DNA of 30,138 nt from CAYJLW01 sp964370965 (GCA_964370965.1 CAYJLW010000050.1:1-30138), one strand, 5' to 3'. Counted from the stretch's first letter, positions 18,063 through 27,365 are shown. The notes: generated by a model not told the origin, from the letters alone. Numbers and translations are program-made.

Positions 18063-18092
18063 CTTCGGGAACCCGGAGAGTGAGGCTGGTAG

Positions 18093-21000
18093 ATGCGCCT
18101 GGGGAGGTCGTTGCGCTGCGTCGTGATTGTCGGTGTCGTCGCGCTCGCCGGCGCCCTTCTCGCCGCCCCCTCGCCGGCACGTGCCGTCGGGCACTTGGAC
18201 CCGCCCCCCGGGGCGGAGAACTGCACGGTCGACACTTCTGTGGTGCCCATCTCGGAGGGCGTCTGGCTCGAGACGGTGATCGACAGTTGCGTCTGGTTCG
18301 AGCGGGTGGGGCCCCAGGGCGGCTGGAACAAGTGGTGGTCCCACAACTACCAGAACCAGCTCTACGCGGACGGCACCCGCGTCGTGTGGATGGACACCGG
18401 GCCCATCGGCGGACAGACGTGGTGGAACGACCCGGACTTCGTGCCGCCGCCGGAACCGGACTACTGCGCGCTGGGCCTCCCGCCGCCTTTCGACGTGATC
18501 TGTTGCGAGGGGCCCTACGCCACACCCGACGCTCCGATGTGCCAGGACCCGGAGGGAGCCCCCAAGCCCGGCTACGTCATCGGCGGGGGCCTCGGGGGTG
18601 GGGCACGGATCGCGCAGGAGCACCCGGGGCCGGGCCCGGAGCGCAACGGGCGCTTCCACGTCGTGGCCACGCAGAGCGCCCCGGGAGCGGTCCCGTACGG
18701 GGTCGCCGTCTACGAGCTCACGACGCACAAGCGCCGCTGGACCGTGGCGGCCGACGAGTTCACGACGATGTCGAGCCTGCCCGGCCAGGGCGACCCTGGT
18801 GGCGGTGGCGACCCGGGGGGCGGCGCGGGCGGCGCCAGTATCGCCGCCATGACCCAGGAGCCCCTCGTCGCCCACCTCGAGGGACCCTGCGAGGTGCGCT
18901 CCGCTCCCCTCGGTCTCGGCATCCTCGACACCCGCACACACGACCGACGGGACGCGAACTGCGAATGGACGTTCCGGGGCGGCGCGCCCGCGACGTTCTC
19001 ACTGTCCGTGTACCGCCCCGACGGCTGGGGGCTCCTGGTAGTTCCGGAGTCCCCGGTCCTCGACCGCCCCGGCACCAGCCTGCTGCTGGGCTCAGGCCGC
19101 CAGGACCCGCTGGGCGACAGCATCTCCCTCGCCGTGTGGAGAGGACTCCACGTCTCTGTCCGCGGCGGCCTCGACCGCCAGCGTGAACTCCTCGCCTCGG
19201 TCATGCAGAAGATGCAGTGCGCCGTCCTCTCCTCCATGGGCTGGGCGTCGAGCTGCCCCGGGGGGGCCACCGACGTCGACCCGGCGACGCAACGCCTCGT
19301 GGGGCGCATCATCCGGGCTGCCGCCCTCACCGTCACCGGCAGCGTCGAGGCCGCGTCCGCACGCGCCCTCGGCGGGTTCCTGGGCGGCATCCGTGCGTAC
19401 CTGGGTGACGCCGTGCCCGGCCTGGGACCGGCCTTCGCGCAAGCCTTCCGTTCCGGCGTCGAGGATCCCGCCATGGGCGTGGTGCGCGAGGCGTTCGCAG
19501 CGCTGCGCGCCCGGGTCTCCGCCCTGCCCGATAACACCACGGTGCCCGAGCTCCTCGCCGCCGTGGACGCCGGCTTCGACGAGGCCCTCGCTGCGGTCTC
19601 CACGGGGATCGCGGGGGCTTTCACCGCCGCCGGTGACAGTCTCGAAGCCGCAGCCGGCCCCCTCGGTTTCCTCCTCGGCCTCGCCCTGGACACTGTGGAG
19701 TCGTCCCTGTCCGGCTTCCTCGCCACCCACCTCGAGGGGCTCCTGATGCGGGCCTTCGAGCCCGACGCCCCCACCGACGAGGCCTGCCTTCTCGCCGGCT
19801 TGGTCTGCTTCGACGTCTCCACGCGGACGTTCGGGGACGTGCTGGCCGAGACGAACGCCGCCCTCGGCGACCTCCTCGGCGTCGACGTCGCCACGGGCGG
19901 CTTCGCGCAGGGCGACAACCTCGTCCAGGCCATCTACGCGGTATTCGGTTCCCTGCAGAACGGGGTTACGACCCTGCAGTCGACCCTCCTCGGGCCCGAC
20001 GACCCTGGGGCGCCCGGCGGCGTCCTCGGCCGATTCGTCCAGTCGCTGGGCCGCGCGATCGGCGGCACCGTCGAAGGGATCGCCTCCGGCACCCACGACC
20101 CCCTCCAGGGCGCCACCAGGGGCGTCGTGCGGAGCATCGCCAACACCTTCCTCGACGCCAACCCGCAGGCCCCGCTCCTCGTCGTCCTCGCCGTCCCGGA
20201 GTACTTCCGCACGGCCCTGTGGATCCGTGAGGTCGACGTCGTGTCCGCGCCCGGCTTCGCCCCCGCTCCCGTCGGGAACTGGGGCGACGTCGCCGGCGTG
20301 GGCACGGTGACGAAGACGTACCCCACCACCGTCCCCGGAGCGGACGCCGGCCGGTTCGCCGTCGACATCCGCCGCAGCGCTGCCGGGGAGCTCCTCGCCG
20401 GCACGGCTTCGTACACCTACGGCCGCGACGCCAACGTCTGGAGCGTCACCACGGAGCACTTCAGCACCCTCACCTTCTCGGACGGCAACCACATGATCGA
20501 GCAGATGGACGAGCGCGGCGGGGTCGTGGCGGGCACCGGCCTCTGCACGATCGACCAGGCGATCGCCGGCGGGCCCCACGTGGTGCGCACTCCCGATGCC
20601 GCCACCTGCCACTGGACGTTCCTGGACAACACCGACGGCCACGGCGACCGCGTCGGCCTCGACATCGACCCTCCCCCCGGTTGGGACGACCCGGTGTGGG
20701 ACATGCCCCTCCCGAACCCCGACCTCGACCTGGGTGTGGACCAGATGGGCGAGCTCACGGGCGGGGGTGTGGCGGCCAGAGGAGGTTTCGAGGTGGGCGC
20801 CGGACGGGCCGTGTCCCATCCGGTCCGCGACCTCCTCGGCGCCGAGGGGCTGATCCGCACCGGCGGCCTCCGGCCCGGCTTCCTGATCGGGAGCCGCCTC
20901 GCGGCCACGGTGGCGGGCTGGGACACGGTCGCGTCACGCCACGAGCCCATGGCATTCTCCCCCGCCGGCAAGGATCTCGTCAGCGCCAACCTCTCGACCG

Positions 21001-21281
21001 AGTCGCCCCAGGCGTCCTCGGCCGCCTACCGCTGGAAGGAGGGCGGCCAAGTCCACGAGGTGCGCACAGTCGCCGTCAGCACCGTGACAGCGGGCCACGT
21101 CGACGGCCCCTCCGTGAGCGCCTCGGGGACCTGCTCCGCCCCGGCGACGGCGACCTTCGCATGCACGTGGACGTTCTCCCGGCTGGCGGACGGCCGTACG
21201 GCCGTACGAGTGGACGGCGCCGGCATCGACACCGTGACGTCGGGACGCGGACTCCTCGTCACCGTCCGCTCGGGGAGCTGA
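18093..21281 (+). CDS. Large secreted protein with repeated C-x-W-T-F modules; function unknown
   Basis: I recognise no family. The 1062-aa product starts with a clear signal peptide (hydrophobic core about residues 9-25, cleavage near P-A-R-A 31) and no obvious later membrane anchor. A W-[ST]-V-xxxx-F-[ST]-T motif (W216, W783) precedes a pair of cysteines, the second in C-x-W-T-F: C266/C290 and C818/C839. A third, shorter copy has C1014/C1024, and an early variant has C44/C66 followed by V-W-F. Between about residues 360 and 710 lies a long Ala/Gly/Leu-rich region likely to be helical, after a Gly-rich linker near 231-250. GAGG lies 7 nt before the ATG. It follows the NarL-type two-component operon on the same strand and converges on rpsA with 27 bp between stops. 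The paired cysteines suggest disulfide-stabilised extracellular domains, possibly surface-binding; this is inference. Confidence 0.85.
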   Translation: MRLGRSLRCVVIVGVVALAGALLAAPSPARAVGHLDPPPGAENCTVDTSVVPISEGVWLETVIDSCVWFERVGPQGGWNKWWSHNYQNQLYADGTRVVWMDTGPIGGQTWWNDPDFVPPPEPDYCALGLPPPFDVICCEGPYATPDAPMCQDPEGAPKPGYVIGGGLGGGARIAQEHPGPGPERNGRFHVVATQSAPGAVPYGVAVYELTTHKRRWTVAADEFTTMSSLPGQGDPGGGGDPGGGAGGASIAAMTQEPLVAHLEGPCEVRSAPLGLGILDTRTHDRRDANCEWTFRGGAPATFSLSVYRPDGWGLLVVPESPVLDRPGTSLLLGSGRQDPLGDSISLAVWRGLHVSVRGGLDRQRELLASVMQKMQCAVLSSMGWASSCPGGATDVDPATQRLVGRIIRAAALTVTGSVEAASARALGGFLGGIRAYLGDAVPGLGPAFAQAFRSGVEDPAMGVVREAFAALRARVSALPDNTTVPELLAAVDAGFDEALAAVSTGIAGAFTAAGDSLEAAAGPLGFLLGLALDTVESSLSGFLATHLEGLLMRAFEPDAPTDEACLLAGLVCFDVSTRTFGDVLAETNAALGDLLGVDVATGGFAQGDNLVQAIYAVFGSLQNGVTTLQSTLLGPDDPGAPGGVLGRFVQSLGRAIGGTVEGIASGTHDPLQGATRGVVRSIANTFLDANPQAPLLVVLAVPEYFRTALWIREVDVVSAPGFAPAPVGNWGDVAGVGTVTKTYPTTVPGADAGRFAVDIRRSAAGELLAGTASYTYGRDANVWSVTTEHFSTLTFSDGNHMIEQMDERGGVVAGTGLCTIDQAIAGGPHVVRTPDAATCHWTFLDNTDGHGDRVGLDIDPPPGWDDPVWDMPLPNPDLDLGVDQMGELTGGGVAARGGFEVGAGRAVSHPVRDLLGAEGLIRTGGLRPGFLIGSRLAATVAGWDTVASRHEPMAFSPAGKDLVSANLSTESPQASSAAYRWKEGGQVHEVRTVAVSTVTAGHVDGPSVSASGTCSAPATATFACTWTFSRLADGRTAVRVDGAGIDTVTSGRGLLVTVRSGS

Positions 21282-21308
21282 GCCGCCCGGTCCGGACTCC
21301 GCGACTCG

Positions 21309-22939
21309 CTACGAGCCCTCGGACTCGACCTGGCCGATCCCCTTCTCCTTGATGTCGGCAAGGATGTCGTCGAGGGACTCGTCGTCGGCCGCCGGGGACC
21401 CGGCCTCGGGTTCCGCTGCCTCCACGACGACAGCGGCNNNNNNNNNNNNNNNNNNNNNNNNNNNNNNNNNNNNNNNNNNNNNNNNNNNNNNNNNNNNNNN
21501 NNNNNNNNNNNNNNNNNNNNNNNNNNNNNNNNNNNNNCGTCGGCCGCCGGGGACCCGGCCTCGGGTTCCGCTGCCTCCACGACGACAGCGGCCTCGGCCT
21601 CGGCGGGCACAGCGGCCTCGGCCTCCACCTCGGCCTCCACAGGGACGGCCTCGGCCTCCACGAGGGCGTCGCGCAGTTCGCCCAGGGCCTCGGAGTGCTC
21701 CTCGCCGATGGAGTAGCCCGACGGCCGCGGGGGCCGCTCCTCCTTGCGTTCCCGCTCGCGGTCGTACGGGGACGACTTGTAGATGCTCGGGTCGAAACCG
21801 CCCGAAGTGGTGCCGCCCGCCTGTTTGATCGAGAGGCTGATGCGGCGCCGGGCGAGATCGACGTCGATGACCTTCACCTGCACGGACTCGCCCACCATCA
21901 CGACCTGGTCAGGCATCTCGACGTGATGCTCGGCCATCTCCGAGATGTGAACGAGACCCTCGATCCCCTCGGCCACGGACACGAACGCCCCGAAAGGCAC
22001 GAGCTTGGTGACCTTGCCGCTGACGACGTCGCCGGCGGAGTGCTCGCGGGCGAACACCTCCCAGGGGTCTTCCTGGCAGGCCTTCAGCGAGAGGCTGATC
22101 CGCTCGCGCTCCATGTCCACGTCGAGGACCTGCACCTTGACCTCGTCGCCCACCTGCACGACGGACCCGGGGTGGTCGACGTGCTTCCAGGAGAGCTCGG
22201 AGACGTGCACGAGGCCGTCCATGCCGCCGAGATCGACGAAGGCGCCGAAGTTCACGACGCTGGACACGACGCCCTCGCGCACCTCACCGGGCGCCAGCGC
22301 CGTGAGGAAGGCGTGGCGCTGCTCGGCCTGCGTCTCCTCGAGCCAGGCCCGCCGCGACAGGACGACGTTGTTGCGGTTCTTGTCGAGCTCGATGATCTTG
22401 CACTCGAGGTCCTTGCCCACGTAGGGCTGCAGATCACGCACACGGCGCAACTCGACGAGAGAGGCGGGCAGGAACCCGCGGAGACCGATGTCGAGGATGA
22501 GCCCGCCCTTGACGACCTCGATGACGGGGCCGGTGACGACACCGCCTTCTTCCTTGACGGTCTCGATCTTGCCCCACGCCCGCTCGTACTGGGCGCGCTT
22601 CTTGGAGAGCTTCAGGCGGCCGTCCTTGTCCTCTTTCTCGAGGACGAGGGCTTCGATCTCTTCGTCGAGCGACACGACCTCGCCGGGGTCGACGTCGTTG
22701 CGGATCGAGAGCTCCTTGGCGGGGATGACGCCTTCGGACTTGTAGCCGATGTCGAGGAGGACTTCGTCCTTGTCGATCCGCACGACCTTGCCGCTGACTA
22801 TGTCACCGTCGTCGAAGGGGACGATGGACGCTTCGATGGCTGCGGCGAGGTCGTCGGGTGCGATGTCGTAATCGACGATCTGCCGAGGCTGAAAGCCTTG
22901 TGTGAGTGTGCCGCCACCGGGCACGTTGTCGTCTGCCAT
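21309..22939 (-). CDS. rpsA: 30S ribosomal protein S1 (frame interrupted only by assembly gap)
   Basis: RNA-binding protein of the small ribosomal subunit that helps load mRNA. Four S1/OB-fold repeats are visible, about residues 44-113, 129-197, 217-286 and 302-371; the third and fourth carry the canonical FGAFV and GLVHISE motifs. A Glu/Ala-rich acidic tail follows. As printed, the frame shifts at the 100-N gap. The 55 bases on each side of the gap are identical; collapsing the Ns and one copy removes 155 bases, restores the frame and gives a 491-aa protein ending in ...IGQVESEGS with stop TAG at 21309-21311. The gene is therefore intact. The ATG at 22939 has only a distant purine-rich GGAAGGAA (about 14 nt away), as is common for S1 genes that are autoregulated. 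It is divergent from the OmpR-type regulator. Confidence 0.95.
21383..21592. other. Scaffold gap with duplicated 55-bp contig ends (assembly artefact)
   Basis: Exactly 100 N occupy 21438-21537. The 55 bases before them (21383-21437) are identical to the 55 bases after them (21538-21592). This looks like two contigs sharing a 55-base k-mer overlap that a scaffolder joined with a default-length gap. Merging the overlap restores a continuous rpsA frame with a sensible C-terminus, which strongly supports a true gap length of zero. Confidence 0.93.
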
Positions 22940-23159
22940 GTGTTGGTTGTCGTTCCTTCCCTGCGGTTCCGGCCGGGAGGCCGCCCGTGAAGGCTAGCAG
23001 CGGCCACCCGGAGCGCCGGAGGCCGCTCCCGCCGAGGGGAGGCCCTCCGGGCCGGACGCCCGCGGACGCCTTACAGTTCTCGAACACATTCCTCATCCGC
23101 TGCCTACCGAGTGTCGAGACAATGTATGGGGGCGACGGAGCGAAGGTGAGCACCGGGAC
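22940..23159. promoter_or_regulatory. Divergent intergenic region between rpsA and the OmpR-type regulator
   Basis: This 220-bp spacer must hold the promoters of both rpsA (leftward) and the two-component operon (rightward). It includes the locally AT-richer stretch ACAATGTATG near 23120, about 40 bp before the regulator's ATG, a reasonable place for a -10 element. A purine-rich GAAGGTGAG lies shortly before that ATG. No convincing -35 box or operator can be assigned by eye. Confidence 0.4.
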
Positions 23160-23846
23160 ATGAGCACGAGAGGCACGATCCTCGTCTGCGAGGACGAGGA
23201 CAACATCGCCGACCTCATCGGTATGTACCTCCGGGAGGAGGGCTTCCGGGTGGTGCGCACCGCCACCGGCGAGGACGCCCTCGTCGAGGTGGACCGGGCG
23301 TCCCCCCGCCTCGCCGTGGTCGACATCAACCTCCCCGGCATCGACGGCTTCGAGGTCTGCCGGGAGCTCAGGCGCCGAAACCAGGGCCTGCCGCTGCTGT
23401 TCCTCACCGCCCGCGACGGCGAGGTCGACAAGGTTCTCGGTCTCGAGCTCGGCGCCGACGACTACCTCACGAAGCCCTTCTCCCCCCGCGAGCTCGTGGC
23501 GCGCATCAAGGCGGTGCTGCGCCGCAGCGAGACGATGGCGACGCCGGACACCATCGAGGTGGGCGCCACCGTCGTCGACTCGGGCCGGCGCGAGGTCCGC
23601 TCGGTGGACGGCGGCGACGCCATCCTCCTCACGGCCAAGGAGTTCGACCTCCTCTGGTTCCTCGCCGAGCACAAGGGCCTCGTCATGAGCCGCGACCAGA
23701 TCCTGCGCAACGTCTGGGGATACGAATGGGTGGGTGAGACCCGCACGGTCGACGTCCACATCCGCCAGGTCCGCAAGAAGCTCGACGTCCTCGTGGAGAT
23801 CCGCACGGTCTGGGGCGTCGGGTACCAGCTCGTAGAGCCGCGATGA
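23160..23846 (+). CDS. OmpR/PhoB-family response regulator
   Basis: Transcription factor of a two-component system, 228 aa. The receiver domain (1-120) shows the acidic cluster EDED, phospho-acceptor Asp55 in VVDINLPG, Thr in FLTARD and Lys105 in DDYLTKPF. The C-terminal winged helix (about 130-226) has LLTAKEFDLLWFLAEHKG and RTVDVHIRQVRKKL, typical of PhoB/OmpR DNA-binding domains. The stop overlaps the start of the kinase gene (ATGA), so the pair is an operon. It resembles the MtrA/PhoP/RegX group in general, but no specific orthologue can be assigned from sequence alone. Confidence 0.95.
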   Translation: MSTRGTILVCEDEDNIADLIGMYLREEGFRVVRTATGEDALVEVDRASPRLAVVDINLPGIDGFEVCRELRRRNQGLPLLFLTARDGEVDKVLGLELGADDYLTKPFSPRELVARIKAVLRRSETMATPDTIEVGATVVDSGRREVRSVDGGDAILLTAKEFDLLWFLAEHKGLVMSRDQILRNVWGYEWVGETRTVDVHIRQVRKKLDVLVEIRTVWGVGYQLVEPR

Positions 23847-25453
23847 GCCTCCGGGCGAAGCTGCTGGGAGCCCTCGTCGGGGTCACGACAGCCGCGCTCG
23901 TGCTCAGCGGCGCCGTCACGTTCGGCCTCGTGCGCCGCTCCGCCAGTGACGCCACGATCGCCGAGCTCCGCCGCCAGGCGGACGCCATCGCCACCGGCAT
24001 CCCGGAGCTCGTGGGTGTCGCCCGCCAGATCCGCCGGCGACCCGCCGCCAACCAGGAGCGCGGCGCCCAGACGGCCAGCCTCCCGCCGCGCCGGCGCCGG
24101 GGGACGAACGCCCCTCCCGGGACCGGCGCCGACGCGGCCACCACGTCCCTTCCGACCGACACCTCCACACCGGCCCCGGAAGCGCTCCCCGCCGAGGCGC
24201 AGGACCGTGTCGGGCGTGTCGTGCAGATGCTCATCCGCAGCCTCATCGACCTCGAGGAAGCGGGCTTCTACGAGCTCTCGGCAGCGGGCGAGGTGGGCGC
24301 TCCCGTGTTCCCTCGCCTCCCCGCTCCGGCGGAGGTCACGCCCGACATGCTCGACGGGGAGCGTCTCCTCGCCGGTGACGTGCAGACCGGCACCGTGAAC
24401 CCGGATGGGCGGCGCTACGCCTGGGTGGCCCGTTCCCTCGAGCTGGTGGACACGAAGGCGGCTCTCGTCCTCGTGGCCCCGGTGGACACCTCCAACCTGC
24501 CGGGGGGACGCGCCCTGGTCGTCGCCGGCGTCGTCGCTCTCGTGGCCGCCGCGGGGGTCTCCCTCCTGCTCGCCCGTCGCCTCACCCGCCCGGTGCGCGA
24601 GCTGCAGTCGGCGGCGACCGGCCTGCAGGCGGGCGACTACAGCCGCCGCGTGCCCGTGGAGTCCGAGGACGAGATCGGCGCCCTCGGGGGCGCGTTCAAC
24701 GAGATGGCGGCGGAGCTGGAGCGTTCCCGGCGGGCGGAGCGCGACTTCCTCATGTCCGTGAGCCACGACCTCCGCACGCCCCTCACCTCGATCAAGGGCT
24801 ACGCGGAGGCGATCGCCGACGGCGCCGCCCACAACGGCGACGCCGTCCGGGCCGCAGACGTGATCGGGACGGAAGCGGGCCGCCTCGAGCGTCTCGTGCG
24901 CGACCTGCTCGACCTCGCCCGCCTCGACGCCCGCGAGTTCAAGCTCCACTTGGAGGAGGTGGACCTCGACGCCGAGCTCGCAGACCTCGCCGACGCCTTC
25001 GCCGTCCGCGCCCAGGAGGCCGGAATCGACTTCCGTGTGGACCGGGGCCTTCTCCCCGCCGCCGCCACCGACCCCGACCGTGTGGCCCAGGTCGTGTCCA
25101 ACCTCCTGGAGAACTCGCTGCGCTACGTCCCGGGCGGTCGCAGCATCCGGCTCTCCTGGCGGGAGACGGCGCCCGGCTGGGTCGACCTCACCGTCGCCGA
25201 CACGGGGAACGGCATCGCTCCCGACGACCTCCCCCACGTCTTCCAGCGCCTCTACGTCGCCAGCCGCTACCGGGGGGAACGGCCCGTGGGCACCGGCCTC
25301 GGCCTCGCCATCGTCGCCGACCTCACCGCCGCTCTCGGCGGCCGCGTGTCCGTGCGCAGCCAGAAAGGCGCCGGCACCACCTTCCTCGTCCAGCTCCCCT
25401 TGCGCCTGGGACGCCCACAGACGCCGGGATCGGAGGCCCGGACCTCGCTGTGA
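23843..25453 (+). CDS. HAMP-domain sensor histidine kinase
   Basis: Partner kinase of the OmpR-type regulator, 536 aa. Seen in order: a membrane segment at about residues 8-30; an extracytoplasmic sensor region to about 220 with a Pro/Arg/Thr-rich low-complexity stretch near 65-115; a second membrane segment at about 222-245; a HAMP domain; HisKA with SVSHDLRTPLTSIKGYAEA and phospho-acceptor His308; then HATPase_c with the NLLENSLRY N-box (Asn420/Asn424), the DTGNGI G1 box and the GTGLGLAI G2 box. This is the standard EnvZ/MprB-like layout of an intact kinase. The ligand is unknown. The stop is followed within 30 bp by a tandem hairpin repeat. Confidence 0.94.
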   Translation: MSLRAKLLGALVGVTTAALVLSGAVTFGLVRRSASDATIAELRRQADAIATGIPELVGVARQIRRRPAANQERGAQTASLPPRRRRGTNAPPGTGADAATTSLPTDTSTPAPEALPAEAQDRVGRVVQMLIRSLIDLEEAGFYELSAAGEVGAPVFPRLPAPAEVTPDMLDGERLLAGDVQTGTVNPDGRRYAWVARSLELVDTKAALVLVAPVDTSNLPGGRALVVAGVVALVAAAGVSLLLARRLTRPVRELQSAATGLQAGDYSRRVPVESEDEIGALGGAFNEMAAELERSRRAERDFLMSVSHDLRTPLTSIKGYAEAIADGAAHNGDAVRAADVIGTEAGRLERLVRDLLDLARLDAREFKLHLEEVDLDAELADLADAFAVRAQEAGIDFRVDRGLLPAAATDPDRVAQVVSNLLENSLRYVPGGRSIRLSWRETAPGWVDLTVADTGNGIAPDDLPHVFQRLYVASRYRGERPVGTGLGLAIVADLTAALGGRVSVRSQKGAGTTFLVQLPLRLGRPQTPGSEARTSL

Positions 25454-25479
25454 CACTGCTGTGTCATTGCTCCGCACCT

Positions 25480-25629
25480 GGCGGCGCTCCGCGTGCCGGC
25501 AGGGACCCCCAACCCCGCCGGCGCCCGCCCCCGACCCCGACGTCCCGGCCCGACAGGCGGCGCTCCGCGTGCCGGCGGGGACCCCCAACCCCGCCGGCGC
25601 CCGCCCCGACCCTGACGTCCGGCCCGACG
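25480..25629. repeat. Tandem duplication of a ~75-bp hairpin element
   Basis: Two direct copies, 25480-25555 (76 bp) and 25556-25629 (74 bp), differ by a few substitutions and one-base indels. Each can form a hairpin with an 8-base loop ACCCCCAA. In copy 2 the 10-bp stem is perfect (GCCGGCGGGG 25571-25580 with CCCCGCCGGC 25589-25598); in copy 1 one A-C mismatch interrupts it. A further partial start, GGCGGC, follows at 25630. The position between a two-component operon and the flippase suggests termination or an intergenic palindromic repeat family. Confidence 0.75.
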
Positions 25630-25681
25630 GGCGGCTTCGCCCGTTCCATCTGGAGGGGGCTACGGTGGGCGCGCCGAAACC

Positions 25682-27343
25682 ATGACCGTGCCCCCCGAAG
25701 ACACCCCCGAGGCCGACGCGCCCGACATGGGCCCTCACGGCCGCCCCCTGCTCGGCGGCTCCGAGGTGGCCGCCGAGGAGACCCTGGCCAACCTCTTGGA
25801 GCAGGAGGCCGTGCAGGAGCAGGCCGAGCGCCTGCGCTCCCTGGAGGCTGCCGGCGAGGAGCCCGATCCCGAGCTCGCCACGGCGGTGAGCCGCGGCGCC
25901 GGGCTCACGGCGCTCGCCACCCTCGTCACAGAGGGCACGACCCTCGTGCAGTTCTTCGTCCTCCCCGTGTTCCTGCGCCCGGCGCAACTCGGGCTCTTCG
26001 CCCTCGCCAGCGGCCTCGCCCTCCTCATGGTGCAGTTCCGGGACTTCTCCCTCGGGATGAAGCTCGTCCAGGACAAGGAGTACTCGCGGGAGCACGCGTT
26101 CAACGTCGCCTTCACGATGGAGTTGGTGCTCGGCGTCGGCGGCGCCGTCCTCATCGCCGCCACGTCCCCCCTGCTCGGGGCCGCCTTCCACAATGGCGAG
26201 CTCACCCGTCTCGTGCTCGCCCTGACTCCGATGGCGTTCGCCCCCCTGTTGTCGCTGCCGGACTTCCTGCTCGTGCGCGACATGCGCTTCGGCACCCGCC
26301 TCGTGATCAACTCCGTGGCCAACCTCCTGGGTCTCACCGCCGCCATCGGTGGCGCAGCCGTCCTGAACATGGGGCCGTTCTGCATCGTGGCCGGCCAACT
26401 CACGACGATGGCGGCCCTCGGTCTCATGCTCTACCCCACTGCCCGCATCCGCCCGAAGCTCGTGTGGGACCGGGGCGCCACGCGCACGTTCGTGGGCTTC
26501 GGCTGGCCGCTCTGGCTGGCGAGCATCCTGCAGGCGGTCTTCTACCAGGGCGCCATCAGCACGGTCTCGGCGATGCTGAGCTTCGCCGTCGCCGGCTTCT
26601 TCTACCGGGTCTGGGGGTTCGTGAACCTCTCGTACCGGTTGAACGTGCAGGCCACGATCGCTCTCTACGCGGCCGTGTGCCGGGTGGGCGAGGATCGCGA
26701 CCGGCTGCGCCGGGCGCACGTCGCCACGAACCGGATCATGATGCTGTGGGCGGCGCCCCTGTGCATGCTCCTCGTGTTCTTCGCCCCCGACCTCGTCCTC
26801 GTGTGGTCGGCGGGCTGGCACCGGGCGGCCCCGTTCTTCCAGGCGGTGGGCGTGTTCTTCGTGTTCGGGACCCTGGGTTTCGACTGGGAGATCTACTACC
26901 GGGCCCGGGGGAACACGAAGCCGTTCTTCATCCTCGCCCTCTACCTCCTCGCCAGCCTCCCGGTGTTCATCCTCATGGTCTGGGCGTGGGGGGACAGCGG
27001 CGTCATCGCCTGGATCCTGGTCATCAGCGTGGCGGTCTTCCTCGTGCGCACCGTCTATGCCACGAAGCTCCTGGGCTGGACGAACCTCTTCGTCGGCTGC
27101 TGGAGGGAACTGGCGGGCGCCGCCGTGTCCGCCGCCGCGGGCTACGGCGTGCGCACCCTCCTCGGCGGGGGCCTCGGCCCTGCCCTCGCCGGGATGGTGG
27201 TGATGGGACTGCTCTACCTCGCCTCGCTCGGTGTCCTGAACCGGCGGCTCCTGGCCTTCCTGGCGGACGCCCTCCGAGGCCGTCCCACGGGGGGCCTCAC
27301 CGCTCTGCTCAACGCGGAGGACGGCGGGTCTGCGGACTCCTGA
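25682..27343 (+). CDS. Polysaccharide/lipopolysaccharide flippase-like membrane protein (MOP superfamily)
   Basis: Probable flippase (553 aa) moving lipid-linked oligosaccharide or a similar lipid-anchored substrate across the cytoplasmic membrane. Residues 1-75 form a charged, Glu-rich cytoplasmic extension. From about 80 onward there are some 12-14 hydrophobic segments with short loops, and features seen in Wzx/RfbX-type transporters: FFVLPVFLRPAQLGLFALASG and the QFRDFSLGMKLVQDKE segment. No adjacent glycosyltransferases are visible, so the substrate is open; it could equally be a MurJ-like or teichuronic-type exporter. GGAGGGGG occurs about 22 nt before the ATG, too far to be ideal; another ATG at 25727 is possible. 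Its end converges on the PHP gene with 22 bp between stops. Confidence 0.82.
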   Translation: MTVPPEDTPEADAPDMGPHGRPLLGGSEVAAEETLANLLEQEAVQEQAERLRSLEAAGEEPDPELATAVSRGAGLTALATLVTEGTTLVQFFVLPVFLRPAQLGLFALASGLALLMVQFRDFSLGMKLVQDKEYSREHAFNVAFTMELVLGVGGAVLIAATSPLLGAAFHNGELTRLVLALTPMAFAPLLSLPDFLLVRDMRFGTRLVINSVANLLGLTAAIGGAAVLNMGPFCIVAGQLTTMAALGLMLYPTARIRPKLVWDRGATRTFVGFGWPLWLASILQAVFYQGAISTVSAMLSFAVAGFFYRVWGFVNLSYRLNVQATIALYAAVCRVGEDRDRLRRAHVATNRIMMLWAAPLCMLLVFFAPDLVLVWSAGWHRAAPFFQAVGVFFVFGTLGFDWEIYYRARGNTKPFFILALYLLASLPVFILMVWAWGDSGVIAWILVISVAVFLVRTVYATKLLGWTNLFVGCWRELAGAAVSAAAGYGVRTLLGGGLGPALAGMVVMGLLYLASLGVLNRRLLAFLADALRGRPTGGLTALLNAEDGGSADS

Positions 27344-27365
27344 GCGACGAGCGACGTCCGGTGGG

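Noticed and set aside
21026..21308. C-terminal extension of ribosomal protein S1 past the gap into the secreted-protein gene
   Set aside because: It arises only from the frame change caused by the artificial 100-N gap plus duplicated 55-mer; collapsing these gives a stop at 21309.
25480..25629. Possible CRISPR or insertion-sequence ends
   Set aside because: There are only two adjacent copies, no spacer, no transposase and no target duplication; a tandem duplication of a hairpin element explains it.
23462..26821. A 1119-residue minus-strand frame opposite the OmpR-type system and flippase
   Set aside because: It is the antisense shadow of three well-supported genes and has low-complexity His/Glu/Gly composition.
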